Shown: one piece after another, positions 24,017-33,718 of the stretch
How the letters are laid out: each line of letters starts with the position of its first letter
Numbering within the stretch: the stretch's first letter is position 1
Assembly: GCA_015068765.1 (NCBI GenBank)
Contig: SVJY01000014.1
Coordinates: 1-43,617 of the forward strand
DNA from: Oscillospiraceae bacterium
GTDB taxonomy: Bacteria > Bacillota > Clostridia > UMGS1883 > UMGS1540
DNA: 43,617 bases
Direction: 5' to 3'
Made by a program: the position numbers and the translations under genes
Notes under the pieces: generated by a model
The model's database searches: none
What the model was told of the DNA's origin: nothing
Seen by the model: the letters and a program-made list of their open reading frames with translations, nothing else

Positions 24017-24033
24017 AAGGATTGAGAAGCAAA

Positions 24034-25074
24034 ATGGCAAACGAACTGATGATGGCATTGGACCTTTTGGAGAAGGAAAAGAAAATCAACAAGGATGACC
24101 TTCTGGCAACACTCCGTACCGCCCTTGCAAGTGCGTACAGAAAATACTACAATGCCGGGGAAAACGTGGAAGTGGATATTGACGAGGAAGGAAATATCCG
24201 TGTACACACACAGAAAACCGTCGTGGAAACGGTAGAGGATTCCGCCAATGAGCTGACGCTGGAGGAGGCACAGAAAATCAATCCTCGGTATGGCATGGGT
24301 GACGTGGTGGTACTGGAAACCACACCGAAGAATTTTGGTCGTATCGCCGCACAAAATGCAAAGCAAATGCTGGTACAGCACATCCGGGAAGAGGAACGGG
24401 GCAGAATGTACTCCGAGTACCAGAATAAGGAAAACGATGTAATCATGGGCACTGTGCAGAAGAATGAAAAACGCGGTGTGCTGATTGAAATCGGTTCTAC
24501 CGAAACGATTATGCCCATACAGGAGCAGGCACCGGGCGAGGTATATCATCCGGGACAGAAGCTTCTTGTATATGTAACAGAGGTACGGAATACCTCCAAG
24601 GGTCTGCAGATTACGGTGTCCCGCACACATCCGGGTCTGGTACGCCGTCTCTTTGAACGGGAAGTGCCGGAAATTGCAAACGGAACGGTGGAAATCAAGA
24701 GTATTGCCAGAGAGGCAGGCTCCCGTTCCAAAATCGCTGTATGCTCCAACAATCCCAACGTGGATGCGGTGGGTGCCTGCGTAGGACAAAAAGGAGCCCG
24801 TGTGGCGGCTGTGCTTCGTGGCATGGGAGAAGAAAAGGTGGACATTGTCAAATACAGCGAGGACCCCACGGTATTTATTACAGAAAGCGTAAGCCCGGCA
24901 AAGGTACTGCGGGTAACGCTGGATAAAGAAGGAAAATCCGCTGAGGTGGTTGTACCGGAATTCCAGCTTTCCCTTGCCATCGGTAAGGAAGGACAGAATG
25001 CACGTCTGGCGGCAAAGCTGACCGGCTGGAAAATTGATATCAAGAGCGATAAGGAAGTAGGCGAGGTGTTCTAA
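24034..25074 (+). CDS. nusA: transcription termination/antitermination protein NusA
   Basis: A 346-aa RNA polymerase-binding factor controlling pausing, termination and antitermination. Domain order is standard: N-terminal polymerase-binding domain (MANELMMALDLLEKEKKI to about 125), S1 domain (about 130-200, VIMGTVQKNEKRGVLIEIGS), and KH1/KH2 (RSKIAVCSNNPNVDAVGACVG; LSLAIGKEGQNARLAAKLTGW). It ends at the second KH domain, as in other Firmicutes that lack the proteobacterial acidic repeats. ATG 24034 is preferred; the ORF track starts at 24013, inside rimP. The stop is adjacent to the GTG of ylxR. Confidence 0.95.
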   Translation: MANELMMALDLLEKEKKINKDDLLATLRTALASAYRKYYNAGENVEVDIDEEGNIRVHTQKTVVETVEDSANELTLEEAQKINPRYGMGDVVVLETTPKNFGRIAAQNAKQMLVQHIREEERGRMYSEYQNKENDVIMGTVQKNEKRGVLIEIGSTETIMPIQEQAPGEVYHPGQKLLVYVTEVRNTSKGLQITVSRTHPGLVRRLFEREVPEIANGTVEIKSIAREAGSRSKIAVCSNNPNVDAVGACVGQKGARVAAVLRGMGEEKVDIVKYSEDPTVFITESVSPAKVLRVTLDKEGKSAEVVVPEFQLSLAIGKEGQNARLAAKLTGWKIDIKSDKEVGEVF

Positions 25075-25075
25075 G

Positions 25076-25336
25076 GTGGCGAACAAACCGGCAAAAATGC
25101 GAATGTGCATCAGCTGTCGGACGGCAAAGCCGCAAAAGGAAATGCATCGCCTGGTGCGGACGCCGGAGGGGACGGTTATGCTGGACGAGGGCGGCCGTGC
25201 GGACGGCAGAGGTGCGTACCTTTGCAAGGATTCTGCCTGTATAGAGCGGGCAAAGCAGCAAAGACGTGCAGAACGGGCACTGGCCGCAAGCATTGATGCA
25301 GAGATTTACAAGCAATTAGGAGATAGGTATGCATAA
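25076..25336 (+). CDS. ylxR: YlxR/RnpM family RNA-binding protein (DUF448)
   Basis: An 86-aa basic protein of the YlxR family, recently described in Bacillus as RnpM, a modulator of RNase P. Hallmarks are RMCISCRTAKPQKEMHRLVR with the CxxC pair, and GRGAYLCKDSACIERA with a second Cys pair. The start is GTG 25076, one base after the nusA stop, with its own AAGG overlapping that stop, indicating coupled translation. It overlaps the L7Ae-like gene by eight bases. Confidence 0.9.
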   Translation: MANKPAKMRMCISCRTAKPQKEMHRLVRTPEGTVMLDEGGRADGRGAYLCKDSACIERAKQQRRAERALAASIDAEIYKQLGDRYA

Positions 25337-25640
25337 ACTGGAGGGTATGATTGGTTTGTGCGTCAGAGCCGGCCGTGCAGCGTTCGGAAGCGAGGCGTGC
25401 GAAGCACTTGTGCGAAGTGGAAAATTGCCCCTTTTGATTGTGGCGGAGGACGCTTCGGAAAATACGAAAAAGCGGATGCAAGATAAATGCACGACTTACA
25501 AAACGCCCTGGATTTCCTTTGGTACGGTCAAAAGCCTGGCACAGTGTACGGGAAAAGGAAGGGTATCCGTGCTGGGTATTCGGGACAAAGGATTTGCGGC
25601 GGCAATTTTGAAAATTTATGGGGGTGGCTATATTGGCTAA
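25329..25640 (+). CDS. ylxQ: L7Ae-family RNA-binding protein (YlxQ-like)
   Basis: A 103-aa L7Ae/L30e-fold protein, expected to bind kink-turn RNA. The N-terminus [38 protein letters not shown] has the typical RAG and lysine-acidic pattern, and the C-terminal part is [25 protein letters not shown]. Such proteins sit between ylxR and infB in Firmicutes. ATG 25329 lies in an AGGAGATAGGT context within the ylxR end. Its own stop overlaps the probable infB TTG start. Confidence 0.88.
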   Translation: MHKLEGMIGLCVRAGRAAFGSEACEALVRSGKLPLLIVAEDASENTKKRMQDKCTTYKTPWISFGTVKSLAQCTGKGRVSVLGIRDKGFAAAILKIYGGGYIG

Positions 25641-27915
25641 AACAGCAAAGCAGAATAAACCGAGAATTCATTCAATCGCAAAGGATTTGGAGCTTGTCAA
25701 TAAAGATGTCATTGATATGCTGATAAAATACGATATGGGAACAAAAAACCATATGAGTACATTAACAGCGGCAGATTTGGATATAATATTTGATTATTAC
25801 ATCCAAAGCTTTGACGACGGCTCCGATATCAGCGAGTTCCTGAAGAAAAAAGTGGAGGAAAAGCCAAAGCCGGCGGAAAAACCGGTGCAGGAGGAAAAGG
25901 CGTCACCGGAAGAGGAAGCCCCCGAACCGGAAAAGCAAGAGGGAAAGAAAAACCGGTATGTGGACACCCGTAACTCGGTGGTAGACCTGGAAAAGATTGA
26001 ACAGAACGAAAAAATCGAGGAAATGGTAGCCCCGGAAATTACGGAGAAGGCAACCACAAAACAGAAGATAAAGAAGGGGCAAAAGCGTGCAAAAAACGGG
26101 CAGCCGAATCAGGCGGCACCTGTAGCACCGCCCAAAAAGGAAAAAGAAAAGGAAAAGAAGGCGGAGCCGAAAAAAGTAATGGTGCCGGACGAGATTTCCG
26201 TCGGCGAGTTTGCCGAACGGCTCGGACAGAGTCCTACAGAGGTCATCAAGCGGCTGATGCAGCTGGGTATTATGGCATCTGTGAGCCAGAGCATCGACTT
26301 TGATACGGCGGCACTCATTGGCGAGGACATGAACGCCATTGTGGAAAAAGAAGTGATTGTAACCGATGAGGATATCCTGTTCGGCGACGATGCGGACGAT
26401 GAAGCGAGCCTGGTTCCCCGTGATCCGGTTGTTGTGGTTATGGGTCACGTTGACCACGGTAAAACCTCCCTTCTGGATGCAATCCGTTCCGCCAACGTAA
26501 TTGCCACGGAAGCCGGCGGCATCACCCAGCACATCGGTGCATACAGTGTGCGTCTCGGTGACCGGCGGATTACCTTCCTGGATACCCCCGGCCACGAAGC
26601 CTTTACGGCGATGCGTGCCCGTGGTGCACAGGTTACAGACGTTGCCATTATTGTGGTGGCGGCGGATGACGGTATCATGCCGCAGACCATTGAAGCTTTG
26701 GACCATGCCAAGGCCGCAGGGGTCAGCATCGTGATTGCTATTAACAAAATCGACAGAGAAAATGCAAATCCGGACCGTGTTATGCAGGAGCTTACCGAGC
26801 ACGGTCTCGTTCCGGAGGATTGGGGCGGCGATACCATTTGCGTGCCCATCTCCGCTAAACTCCATCAAAATATTGATTCCCTTTTGGAAATGGTACTTTT
26901 GGTAGCAGACATGAAGGAGCTTCGTGCTAACCCCGACCGCTTGGCACGCGGTACAGTCATTGAAGCACGGCTTGACAAGGGAAGAGGCCCGGTGGCTACC
27001 GTTTTGGTACAGAACGGCACGCTCCACACGGGTGATACGATTGTTTCCGGCACCTCTATGGGACGTGTTCGTGTCATGCTGGACGACAAGGGCAATCGCC
27101 TCAAGAGTGCAGGCCCCTCCACACCGGTGGAAATCACAGGTATGAACGAGGTCTGTGAGGGTGGTGACCTATTCTATGCCGTCACAGACGAAAAAATGGC
27201 AAGGAACGTGGTAGAAGCCAGAAAGCAAAAGGTACAGGACGAACACAGACAGGCAACCAGTATTGTTTCTCTGGAGGATTTGTTCAGCCAGATTCAGCAG
27301 GGAAATGTACAGGATTTGAACATCATCGTAAAAGCAGACGTGCGTGGCTCTGTGGAAGCCGTTACACAGTCTTTGGAGAAGATTTCCAACGAGGAAGTAC
27401 GTGTGCGTGTTATCCACGGTGCAGTCGGTGCCATTACGGAATCAGACGTTATGCTGGCAACCGCATCCAATGCCATTATCGTCGGCTTCAATGTCCGGCC
27501 TGACTCCGGTGCAAGAAGTGCGGCGGCAATGCACAAGGTGGATATGCGGATGTACCGTGTCATTTATCAGGCTATCGAGGAAATCGAAGCGGCTATGAAG
27601 GGTATGCTGGCACCGGAATTTAAGGAAGTGACCATCGGTCACGCTGAAATCCGTCAGACATTCAAGGTCAGCGGCGTGGGCACCATTGCCGGCTGTTATG
27701 TACAGGACGGTAAGATTCAGAGAGGCTGTATGGTGCGTATTGTGCGTGACGGTATTGTTATTCATGAAGGGGACCTTGCTACACTGCGTCGCTTTAAGGA
27801 TGACGTGAAGGAAGTGGCATCCGGTTATGAATGCGGCATGAGCTTTGAGAAATTTAATGATATTAAAGAGGGCGATATTGTTGAATGCTCCGTTATGGAG
27901 GAAGTCGCCCGATAG
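25633..27915 (+). CDS. infB: translation initiation factor IF-2
   Basis: About 760 aa. IF-2 brings initiator tRNA to the 30S subunit and promotes 70S joining. The N-terminus ([21 protein letters not shown]) has an IF2-N domain, then a charged linker rich in E, K and P (residues about 65-185), and a second IF2-N ([25 protein letters not shown]). GTPase motifs are [12 protein letters not shown] (about 270), [12 protein letters not shown] and SAK. The C-terminal domains include the C2 region ([15 protein letters not shown]). The ORF track gives ATG 25618, which lacks a Shine-Dalgarno; TTG 25633 has GGGGGTGG just upstream and is preferred. The true start remains uncertain. Confidence 0.95.
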   Translation: MAKTAKQNKPRIHSIAKDLELVNKDVIDMLIKYDMGTKNHMSTLTAADLDIIFDYYIQSFDDGSDISEFLKKKVEEKPKPAEKPVQEEKASPEEEAPEPEKQEGKKNRYVDTRNSVVDLEKIEQNEKIEEMVAPEITEKATTKQKIKKGQKRAKNGQPNQAAPVAPPKKEKEKEKKAEPKKVMVPDEISVGEFAERLGQSPTEVIKRLMQLGIMASVSQSIDFDTAALIGEDMNAIVEKEVIVTDEDILFGDDADDEASLVPRDPVVVVMGHVDHGKTSLLDAIRSANVIATEAGGITQHIGAYSVRLGDRRITFLDTPGHEAFTAMRARGAQVTDVAIIVVAADDGIMPQTIEALDHAKAAGVSIVIAINKIDRENANPDRVMQELTEHGLVPEDWGGDTICVPISAKLHQNIDSLLEMVLLVADMKELRANPDRLARGTVIEARLDKGRGPVATVLVQNGTLHTGDTIVSGTSMGRVRVMLDDKGNRLKSAGPSTPVEITGMNEVCEGGDLFYAVTDEKMARNVVEARKQKVQDEHRQATSIVSLEDLFSQIQQGNVQDLNIIVKADVRGSVEAVTQSLEKISNEEVRVRVIHGAVGAITESDVMLATASNAIIVGFNVRPDSGARSAAAMHKVDMRMYRVIYQAIEEIEAAMKGMLAPEFKEVTIGHAEIRQTFKVSGVGTIAGCYVQDGKIQRGCMVRIVRDGIVIHEGDLATLRRFKDDVKEVASGYECGMSFEKFNDIKEGDIVECSVMEEVAR

Positions 27916-27924
27916 GAGGAGCCT

Positions 27925-28281
27925 ATGGCGGGATACAGACAAAATCGCATAGATGAAGAAGTACGGCGTGAGCTGGGTGCGGTTATCCGCACGCTGAAAG
28001 ACCCCCGTATTGCAGAAATAGTCAGCGTTGTGCAGGTGGAGGTCACCCGTGACCTTCGCTATGCCACGGCATATATAAGCGTAATGGGCGGCGAACAGGC
28101 GGAGGAAGATACCATAAAAGCCTTGAAAGCCGCATCCGGCTTCGTCCGCCGGGAAATCGGAAACCGGCTGAAGCTCCGGGCGGTTCCCGAATTTATTTTC
28201 AAGGCGGACCACTCCATTGCCTACGGTGCCCATATCAATCAGGTGCTGAAGGATGTTATGGGTGAGGAAGCCTCGGAATAG
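27925..28281 (+). CDS. rbfA: ribosome-binding factor A
   Basis: A 118-aa KH-fold protein that binds the 30S subunit and helps mature the 16S rRNA 5' end. Family marks are YRQNRIDEEVRRELGAVIRT, LKDPRIAEIVSVVQVEVTRDLRYATAYISV, and the C-terminal LRAVPEFIFKADHSIAYG. ATG 27925 follows AGGAGGAG. It lies nine bases after infB and 15 before nrnA. Confidence 0.95.
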   Translation: MAGYRQNRIDEEVRRELGAVIRTLKDPRIAEIVSVVQVEVTRDLRYATAYISVMGGEQAEEDTIKALKAASGFVRREIGNRLKLRAVPEFIFKADHSIAYGAHINQVLKDVMGEEASE

Positions 28282-28296
28282 GAAGGGACGAAGACG

Positions 28297-29247
28297 ATGA
28301 AAGCACTGCTGGATGCACTGCGGCAAGCAGGAAATGCGGCAATTCTGCCCCATAAGAGTGCGGATGGAGATGCGATTGCATCTGCACTGGCACTGGGAAA
28401 GCTCTTGGAAAGCTTCGGGGTGGCGTATACCATTTATACGGAAGAGCCGGTCCGGACAGATTTGGCGTTTCTCGGCGGCAGTTTTTCCCCTATGCCGGAA
28501 GACGTACCGAGCGTGCATACATGCATTGCGATTGATTGCGGCGATATTTTCCGGCTTGGAGATCGTGCACCGATTTTTGAAAAGGCAAAATGCCGTGTGG
28601 TAATTGACCATCATATTACCAATGACGGCTTTGGCGATATCAATTTGATTGTGCCGACTGCGGCGGCTGCGGCAGAAATTGTGGCAGAGCTTTATATGGC
28701 ATCCGGCGTATCCCTCGGGAAGGCGGCGACAACCCTCTATACCGGCATTGTGACGGATACAGGCGGTTTCCGCTATGCCAATACAACGGCGAAGACCCAC
28801 AAAATTGCGGCGTTTCTTTTGGAGGCAGGTGCGGAAAGCGGAAAGGTCTGCCACCAGGTTTTTGAACAAAATTCTCTGGCGAAAATTCGTCTGGAGGCGG
28901 CGGTTTTACACGCCATGACCCTTGCCCACGAGGGGAGAACGGCGGTGGGTCTTGTTTCGGAAGCTCTGCTTTCGGAAACAGGGGCTACCGATGAGGATAC
29001 AAGTAATCTTTCCGGCGTACTGCGTACGATTGCCGGCGTGGAGACGGGTGTACTCCTTCGGGAAAAGGATGGACAGATTAAGCTTTCCATGCGAACAAAC
29101 GCTTTTCTGGATGCGGCGGCTGTCTGCAAGGCTTTGGGGGGCGGCGGTCACGCCAGAGCGGCAGGTGCCAGTGTGGACGGTTCTCTTTCCGAATGGAAGG
29201 AAAAAATCATTACAATAATAGGGGAGGCCTATGGACGGCATAGTTAA
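28297..29247 (+). CDS. nrnA: DHH-family nanoRNase / pAp phosphatase
   Basis: A 316-aa DHH/DHHA1 phosphoesterase that degrades very short RNAs and, in Bacillus NrnA, dephosphorylates 3'-phosphoadenosine 5'-phosphate. Metal ligands are visible in PHKSADGDAIASALAL (DHH motif I), AIDCGD (motif II), and the name-giving DHH of VVIDHHITND near residue 104. DTGGFRYANT is motif IV and GGGGHARAAGA the DHHA1 substrate motif. Its C-terminus overlaps truB by 17 bases. Position between rbfA and truB is the usual Firmicutes order. Confidence 0.92.
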   Translation: MKALLDALRQAGNAAILPHKSADGDAIASALALGKLLESFGVAYTIYTEEPVRTDLAFLGGSFSPMPEDVPSVHTCIAIDCGDIFRLGDRAPIFEKAKCRVVIDHHITNDGFGDINLIVPTAAAAAEIVAELYMASGVSLGKAATTLYTGIVTDTGGFRYANTTAKTHKIAAFLLEAGAESGKVCHQVFEQNSLAKIRLEAAVLHAMTLAHEGRTAVGLVSEALLSETGATDEDTSNLSGVLRTIAGVETGVLLREKDGQIKLSMRTNAFLDAAAVCKALGGGGHARAAGASVDGSLSEWKEKIITIIGEAYGRHS

Positions 29248-30094
29248 TATATGGAAGCCGACGGGGCTCACCAGTCACGATGTGGTGGCACGGGTACGGC
29301 GGGCGGTCGGTACAAGACGCGTGGGACATACCGGAACCCTTGACCCTATGGCGGAAGGGGTGCTTCCTATCTGTATCGGCAAGGCAACCCATGCAGTAGA
29401 GTATGTGGTGGCGGCGAAAAAGACCTACGAATGTACGATGCGACTGGGACAAACCACCGACACAGAGGACAGTACCGGCACAGTGCTGGAAGAAAAACCC
29501 GTAGACTGCGGCGAAAAAGAAATTACAGAAGTGATGCGTTCCTTTGAAGGGGAATGTGACCAAATTCCACCCATGTATTCTGCGGTGCATCATGGCGGCC
29601 AGCGGCTGTATGCACTGGCACGGCAGGGCATCACGGTGGAACGAAAGCCACGGCGTGTCACATTTTATCATATTACGCTTCTGGCAGCACCGCTGCCGGA
29701 GGTAACCTTTAGAGTGGAATGCTCCAAAGGGGCATATATCCGTACCCTTTGTAAGGACATGGGCGAGAGGCTGGGCTGTGGTGCACATATGACCGCCTTG
29801 GTACGGACAGAATGCGGCAGATTTACAAAGGAAAATGCAGTTCCCCTTGCCGATTTTGAAACAGAGCCCACCCGGGGCGTATTGCCTGTGAAAACAGTTT
29901 TCGGGCATTTGCCGGCGGTGACAGTGTGCGAGGCGGACGAAAAGAAAGTGCGTAACGGTGTTCCCATTTTTAATCCCTATCAGGCAGAAGGGGAGTATGC
30001 GTTATTTACGCCGGATGGCACACTGCTTTGTGTCTCCGGGGACATCCTTACAGACGGCGTTCACATTCTCAAAATGATCACAAGTTTTTATTAA
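29231..30094 (+). CDS. truB: tRNA pseudouridine(55) synthase
   Basis: A 287-aa enzyme that converts U55 in the tRNA T-loop to pseudouridine. The catalytic Asp is Asp38 in VGHTGTLDPMAEGVLPICIG. Other marks are GIVNIWKPTGLTSHDVV, the thumb region YECTMRLGQTTDTEDSTG, and CSKGAYIRTLCKDMGERLGCGAHM. A C-terminal PUA-like segment follows. ATG 29231 follows GGGGAGG and lies inside the end of nrnA, so translation is probably coupled. Confidence 0.95.
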   Translation: MDGIVNIWKPTGLTSHDVVARVRRAVGTRRVGHTGTLDPMAEGVLPICIGKATHAVEYVVAAKKTYECTMRLGQTTDTEDSTGTVLEEKPVDCGEKEITEVMRSFEGECDQIPPMYSAVHHGGQRLYALARQGITVERKPRRVTFYHITLLAAPLPEVTFRVECSKGAYIRTLCKDMGERLGCGAHMTALVRTECGRFTKENAVPLADFETEPTRGVLPVKTVFGHLPAVTVCEADEKKVRNGVPIFNPYQAEGEYALFTPDGTLLCVSGDILTDGVHILKMITSFY

Positions 30095-30105
30095 GGGAGA
30101 AAGCT

Positions 30106-31017
30106 ATGGCCACGGCAATTGCTCTTGGTAACTTTGACGGGGTACATAAGGCCCACGAGTTTCTTGTGCGACGCATGACGGCGTATGCAAGCCGCATGGG
30201 GCTGGAAAGTGTGGTATACCTGTTCGTTCCCCATACGCTGACGGTCCTTCGACCGGAGGCGGCACCGGGTTTTTTGATGACGTCTGCCATGAAAATGCGG
30301 CGGCTGACGGAAATCGGTGTGGATAGGGTTCATGCGGAGGAGCGGGGAAAGGAAATCTTAAGCCTTTCGCCGGAAGCCTTCGTAAAAAATATCTTGAAGG
30401 ACGAGCTGGATGCGGCGTATGTGGCGGCAGGGTTTAACTACCGGTTTGGAAAGCAGGCCGCGGGGGATGCGACCCTTCTCCGGCGTCTTTGCGAAGAAAA
30501 CGGAATCCGGTGCGAGATTACGAACAGAATTGAAAGTGGCAAGGAAACCATCTCCAGCACTCGCCTGAGGAAGCTTCTGACGGCAGGGGAGATTGAAGCG
30601 GTCAATGCACTGAGCTTTGCACCCTATACACTTACCGGTGTGGTGGAGGAAGGGAAAAAATTAGGGAGGGAAATCGGATTTCCTACCTTAAATATACAAA
30701 TTCCGAGGGAACTGCTGTTGCCCCGAAAGGGGGTCTACATCAGCCGGACCCGGATCGGAAACAAGGATTATAAGAGCGTGACCAACATCGGACAAAATCC
30801 CACGGTGGAAAGGGCTGTGCCCCGGGCGGAAAGTCATCTTCTTGATTTTTCCCGGACGGTCTACGGTGAGGAAGCGGAAATTACCCTTCTGTCGTTTTTG
30901 CGACCGGAACAGCAATTTGCCGATGTAGGGACGCTTTGCAGGCAAATCCGAAAGGATACAGAGGAAACGAAGCTTTATTTTGAAAGGAAGGATTTATATG
31001 GAACGGACACTGATTAA
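30106..31017 (+). CDS. ribF: bifunctional riboflavin kinase / FAD synthetase
   Basis: A 303-aa enzyme that makes FMN and then FAD. The adenylyltransferase domain begins [19 protein letters not shown] (nucleotide-binding GNFDGVH) and includes the [10 protein letters not shown] motif. The flavokinase domain (from about 185) carries [19 protein letters not shown] and [16 protein letters not shown] 30106 follows AAGGGAGAAAG; the ORF track's extra 26 codons run through the truB end and are discarded. It overlaps asnS by 20 bases. Confidence 0.92.
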   Translation: MATAIALGNFDGVHKAHEFLVRRMTAYASRMGLESVVYLFVPHTLTVLRPEAAPGFLMTSAMKMRRLTEIGVDRVHAEERGKEILSLSPEAFVKNILKDELDAAYVAAGFNYRFGKQAAGDATLLRRLCEENGIRCEITNRIESGKETISSTRLRKLLTAGEIEAVNALSFAPYTLTGVVEEGKKLGREIGFPTLNIQIPRELLLPRKGVYISRTRIGNKDYKSVTNIGQNPTVERAVPRAESHLLDFSRTVYGEEAEITLLSFLRPEQQFADVGTLCRQIRKDTEETKLYFERKDLYGTDTD

Positions 31018-32359
31018 AACCCTGTGCAAGGAAAACAAAACCATGACGGAGGTCGTCATTGCAGGCTGGGCAAGAAGCGTGCGTGTATCGAAAAATTTCG
31101 GCTTCATCGCCTTAAACGACGGCAGCTGTTTTGAAACGGTACAGATTGTTTTTGATGAAAATACGGTGGGCTTTGAAATTGCGGCCAAGCTGAACGTGGG
31201 TGCGGCCATCACCGTCAGCGGCAAGGTTGTGCAGACGCCTGATGCCAAACAGCCCTTTGAAATCCACGCGGAGGAAGTCAAACTGGAAGGGGCTTCGCAT
31301 CCGGAATATCCCTTGCAGAAAAAGCGGCACAGCTTTGAATATTTGCGGACGATTGCCCATCTCCGTCCCCGTACCAACACGTTTTCCGCCGTTTTCCGTA
31401 TTCGTTCCCTTTGTGCATACGCCATTCACAAGTTTTTCCAGGAAAACGGGTTTGTATATATCCATACCCCCATTATCACCGGCAGCGATTGTGAGGGTGC
31501 AGGCGAAATGTTCAGGGTAACCACCATGGATGTGGGTGAGGTGGACTTCTCCAAGGACTTCTTCGGCAAGCAAACCTCGCTTACCGTAAGCGGACAGCTA
31601 AACGCAGAAGCACTGGCACTGGCTTACGGCAAGGTTTATACCTTCGGTCCTACCTTCCGTGCCGAAAATTCCAACACACCTCGCCACGCGGCGGAGTTCT
31701 GGATGATTGAGCCGGAAATTGCCTTCGCGGAGCTGGCAGATGACATGGAGCTTGCAGAAGCAATGGTTAAATATATTATCCGCTTTGTGCTGGATAATGC
31801 ACCGGCAGACCTGGAGTTCCTCAACCAGTTTGTGGACAAGGGTCTTATTGAACGGCTTGAGGCAGTGGCAAATGCTTCCTTTGCACACGTGACCTATACA
31901 GAGGCAATCGAGCTTTTGGAAAAGGCAACAGAAGAATTTAACTATCCGGTATTCTGGGGTGCGGATTTGCAGACGGAACACGAGAGATACTTATCCGAAA
32001 AAGTGTTCGGCAGACCGGTATTTGTTACCGATTATCCCAAGGAAATCAAAGCCTTCTATATGCGGCAGAACGATGACGGGAAAACCGTTGCCGCCATGGA
32101 CCTTTTAGTGCCGGGCGTAGGAGAGCTCATCGGCGGAAGCCAGAGAGAAGAACGGGAAGAACGGCTGGCGGCCCGTATCCGTGAAATGGGCATGGAAGAG
32201 GCGGATTACAGCTGGTACATGGACCTTCGCCGCTATGGCGGTGCCAAGCATGCAGGCTTCGGTCTGGGCTTTGAGAGAATGGTTATGTATGTAACCGGTA
32301 TGAGCAATATCCGTGACGTACTGCCCTTCCCCCGTACAGTCGGTACGGCAGAATTTTAA
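30998..32359 (+). CDS. asnS: asparagine--tRNA ligase
   Basis: A 453-aa class IIb aminoacyl-tRNA synthetase charging tRNA-Asn. The N-terminal OB-fold anticodon domain ([25 protein letters not shown]) is followed by catalytic motifs 2 ([22 protein letters not shown]) and 3 ([13 protein letters not shown]). The insert and motif-2 residues match AsnRS rather than AspRS. ATG 30998 has AAGGAAGGA upstream; the ORF track adds six codons. The gene overlaps ribF, so no T-box leader can precede it and its regulation is that of the operon. Confidence 0.95.
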   Translation: MERTLIKTLCKENKTMTEVVIAGWARSVRVSKNFGFIALNDGSCFETVQIVFDENTVGFEIAAKLNVGAAITVSGKVVQTPDAKQPFEIHAEEVKLEGASHPEYPLQKKRHSFEYLRTIAHLRPRTNTFSAVFRIRSLCAYAIHKFFQENGFVYIHTPIITGSDCEGAGEMFRVTTMDVGEVDFSKDFFGKQTSLTVSGQLNAEALALAYGKVYTFGPTFRAENSNTPRHAAEFWMIEPEIAFAELADDMELAEAMVKYIIRFVLDNAPADLEFLNQFVDKGLIERLEAVANASFAHVTYTEAIELLEKATEEFNYPVFWGADLQTEHERYLSEKVFGRPVFVTDYPKEIKAFYMRQNDDGKTVAAMDLLVPGVGELIGGSQREEREERLAARIREMGMEEADYSWYMDLRRYGGAKHAGFGLGFERMVMYVTGMSNIRDVLPFPRTVGTAEF

Positions 32360-32383
32360 AACAGCCGGAAAGGAGAATAAGAC

Positions 32384-33196
32384 GTGCAACATATTTTAAC
32401 GGTATTCCTGCCGGCGGCGTTGGTTTTTTGTATGTTCCGATTAGGCGGTATGCAGCTGGGTCTTTTAACACTGTGTGTATACCTTATTGTAGCAATTTTT
32501 ATCAAGCTGCCCGATATACTGATGATTCAGGGTGCGAAGGCATATAAGAAAAACCCGGAAAAGGGGCTTGCCTATATGGAAAAGGCATTCCGCACCAAAC
32601 GGCTTCGTACGGAGTACATTCTGTATTACGGCTTTGTCTGTCTCAAGGCAGGAAGGCTGGAGGATGCTGAGCGAGTGCTGGACGCGGCCGCCCATAAGAA
32701 AATGAAGCCGGAAACGGCACGCCGGGCGGCAGTCAACCGTGCCCTTCTCGTCTGGAAAAAGGGCGACATTGCGAAAGCAATTTCCATTTTGGAAGACCAG
32801 CTGAAGCAGGGTAAGGACGCGGCAGTATACGGCACACTGGGACAGCTTCTTCTCTTAAACGGACAGCTGCAACGGGCAATGGAGGTCAATCAGGACGCTT
32901 ACGCCTTCGACAAGTACGACGAGGCGATTACCGACAATCTGGCACTTACCTATCGCCTTTGCGGAGACCTGGACAGCAGTTATACAATGTATAAAGAGCT
33001 GACAGGCAAGAAATTAGGGGTTCCCATACCGTATTATCACTACGGTGAAACGCTTTACGCCATGGGGCGGAAGGAAGAGGCAATCGAAATGATGGAGAAG
33101 GCACTTTCCTATTCCTTTTCCAGCCTGGCAGTGGTTTCCAAGGAAAAAGTGGAGACCCGTATTGCCGAAATCAATGCAGAAATTAAAAAAATTTAA
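32384..33196 (+). CDS. membrane-anchored tetratricopeptide repeat (TPR) protein
   Basis: A 270-aa protein starting at GTG 32384 behind AAGGAGAAT. Two hydrophobic N-terminal helices (residues about 3-20 and 25-45) anchor it to the membrane. The remainder is alpha-helical with TPR-like repeats: EYILYYGFVCLKAGRLEDAERVLDAAA, AVYGTLGQLLLLNGQLQRAMEVNQDA, and YYHYGETLYAMGRKEEAIEMMEKAL. TPRs are protein-binding scaffolds; no enzyme motif is seen and the partner is unknown. It follows asnS by 24 bases and is likely the last gene of the rimP operon. A new promoter begins 19 bases after its stop. Confidence 0.75.
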   Translation: MQHILTVFLPAALVFCMFRLGGMQLGLLTLCVYLIVAIFIKLPDILMIQGAKAYKKNPEKGLAYMEKAFRTKRLRTEYILYYGFVCLKAGRLEDAERVLDAAAHKKMKPETARRAAVNRALLVWKKGDIAKAISILEDQLKQGKDAAVYGTLGQLLLLNGQLQRAMEVNQDAYAFDKYDEAITDNLALTYRLCGDLDSSYTMYKELTGKKLGVPIPYYHYGETLYAMGRKEEAIEMMEKALSYSFSSLAVVSKEKVETRIAEINAEIKKI

Positions 33197-33214
33197 GAAA
33201 AAACAAAAAAAGTA

Positions 33215-33243
33215 TTGACAAGCACAAAAGACTGTGATATAAT
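33215..33243 (+). promoter_or_regulatory. promoter of the rpmG-secE-nusG-rplKAJL cluster
   Basis: Perfect TTGACA (33215-33220), 17-base spacer, perfect TATAAT (33238-33243) with TGA before it (extended -10). It is one of the strongest promoters in the window. Confidence 0.85.
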
Positions 33244-33249
33244 TGCAAT

Positions 33250-33272
33250 ACTTCTCAAAAGAAGTCTTTTTT
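33250..33272 (+). terminator. promoter-proximal hairpin with T run (attenuator-like)
   Basis: ACTTCT (33250-33255) pairs with AGAAGT (33260-33265) around CAAA, then C and T7. It starts at the predicted transcription start. The stem is only six bp, so it could attenuate, or mainly protect the 5' end. Confidence 0.45.
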
Positions 33273-33293
33273 TATGTGGGAGGTGTAAAACAC

Positions 33294-33443
33294 ATGCGAG
33301 TAAAAATTACTTTAGCTTGCTCCGAATGCAAACAGCGCAATTATGACACCATGAAGAACAAGAAGAATACGCCCGATCGTATCGAAATGAATAAGTATTG
33401 CAGATTTTGCAAGAAGCATACTGCACACAAAGAAACGAAATAA
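33294..33443 (+). CDS. rpmG: 50S ribosomal protein L33
   Basis: A 49-aa ribosomal protein. It carries two CxxC pairs, CSECKQRNY and CRFCKKHT, of the zinc-binding type of L33. The sequence [12 protein letters not shown] and the C-terminal HKETK are typical. ATG 33294 follows GGGAGGTG; the ORF track's extra 17 codons cover the leader. The pair rpmG-secE upstream of nusG is the normal clostridial order. Zinc limitation may therefore matter for its replacement by a Cys-free paralogue, none of which is in this window. Confidence 0.95.
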   Translation: MRVKITLACSECKQRNYDTMKNKKNTPDRIEMNKYCRFCKKHTAHKETK

Positions 33444-33464
33444 GTACCCTATGGAGGTATAGGC

Positions 33465-33659
33465 ATGAAAAAGTTTTTTTCAAGAATCGGAAAGTTCTTC
33501 AAGGATTTAAAAGCAGAAATCAAAAAGGTTATCTGGCCTTCCAAGAAGCAGCTTATCAATAATACCGGTGTTGTTATTATTGTTATTTTGCTCGTTGGTA
33601 TTGGCATCTGGATTTTGGATCTGTTATTTTCAAGGGGCTATATGGCTCTGATGCAGTAA
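33465..33659 (+). CDS. secE: protein translocase subunit SecE
   Basis: A 64-aa single-span membrane subunit of the SecYEG translocon. The amphipathic N-terminal helix (IGKFFKDLKAEIKKVIWPSKKQ) with the conserved WPS motif precedes one membrane helix (NTGVVIIVILLVGIGIWILDLLF). ATG 33465 is preceded by GGAGGTATAG. The size is usual for Firmicutes. Confidence 0.95.
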   Translation: MKKFFSRIGKFFKDLKAEIKKVIWPSKKQLINNTGVVIIVILLVGIGIWILDLLFSRGYMALMQ

Positions 33660-33674
33660 TTCCATAATCTTGAT

Positions 33675-33718
33675 GAGGAGGTTGTGCCCCGATATGGAGT
33701 GGGCACAGAGTCACTATG
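33675..33718 (+). promoter_or_regulatory. nusG ribosome binding site with an intervening hairpin
   Basis: The only strong Shine-Dalgarno, GAGGAGG (33675-33681), lies 34 bases before the nusG ATG (33716), too far for direct use. TGTGCCC (33683-33689) pairs perfectly with GGGCACA (33701-33707). Folding this hairpin leaves one base before it and eight after it, an effective spacing of nine bases. A ten-codon ORF (33694-33726) also overlaps the nusG start. Confidence 0.5.

Noticed and set aside
24013-25293. 466-aa minus-strand ORF opposite nusA
   Set aside because: Antisense shadow; nusA on the plus strand has all domains.
27442-28869. 475-aa minus-strand ORF across infB, rbfA and nrnA
   Set aside because: It spans three real genes and encodes Cys/His/Asn-rich sequence with no family resemblance.
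30980-31000. T-box leader for asnS
   Set aside because: The gene overlaps ribF, leaving no leader; lysS likewise has only about 29 bases after its -10.
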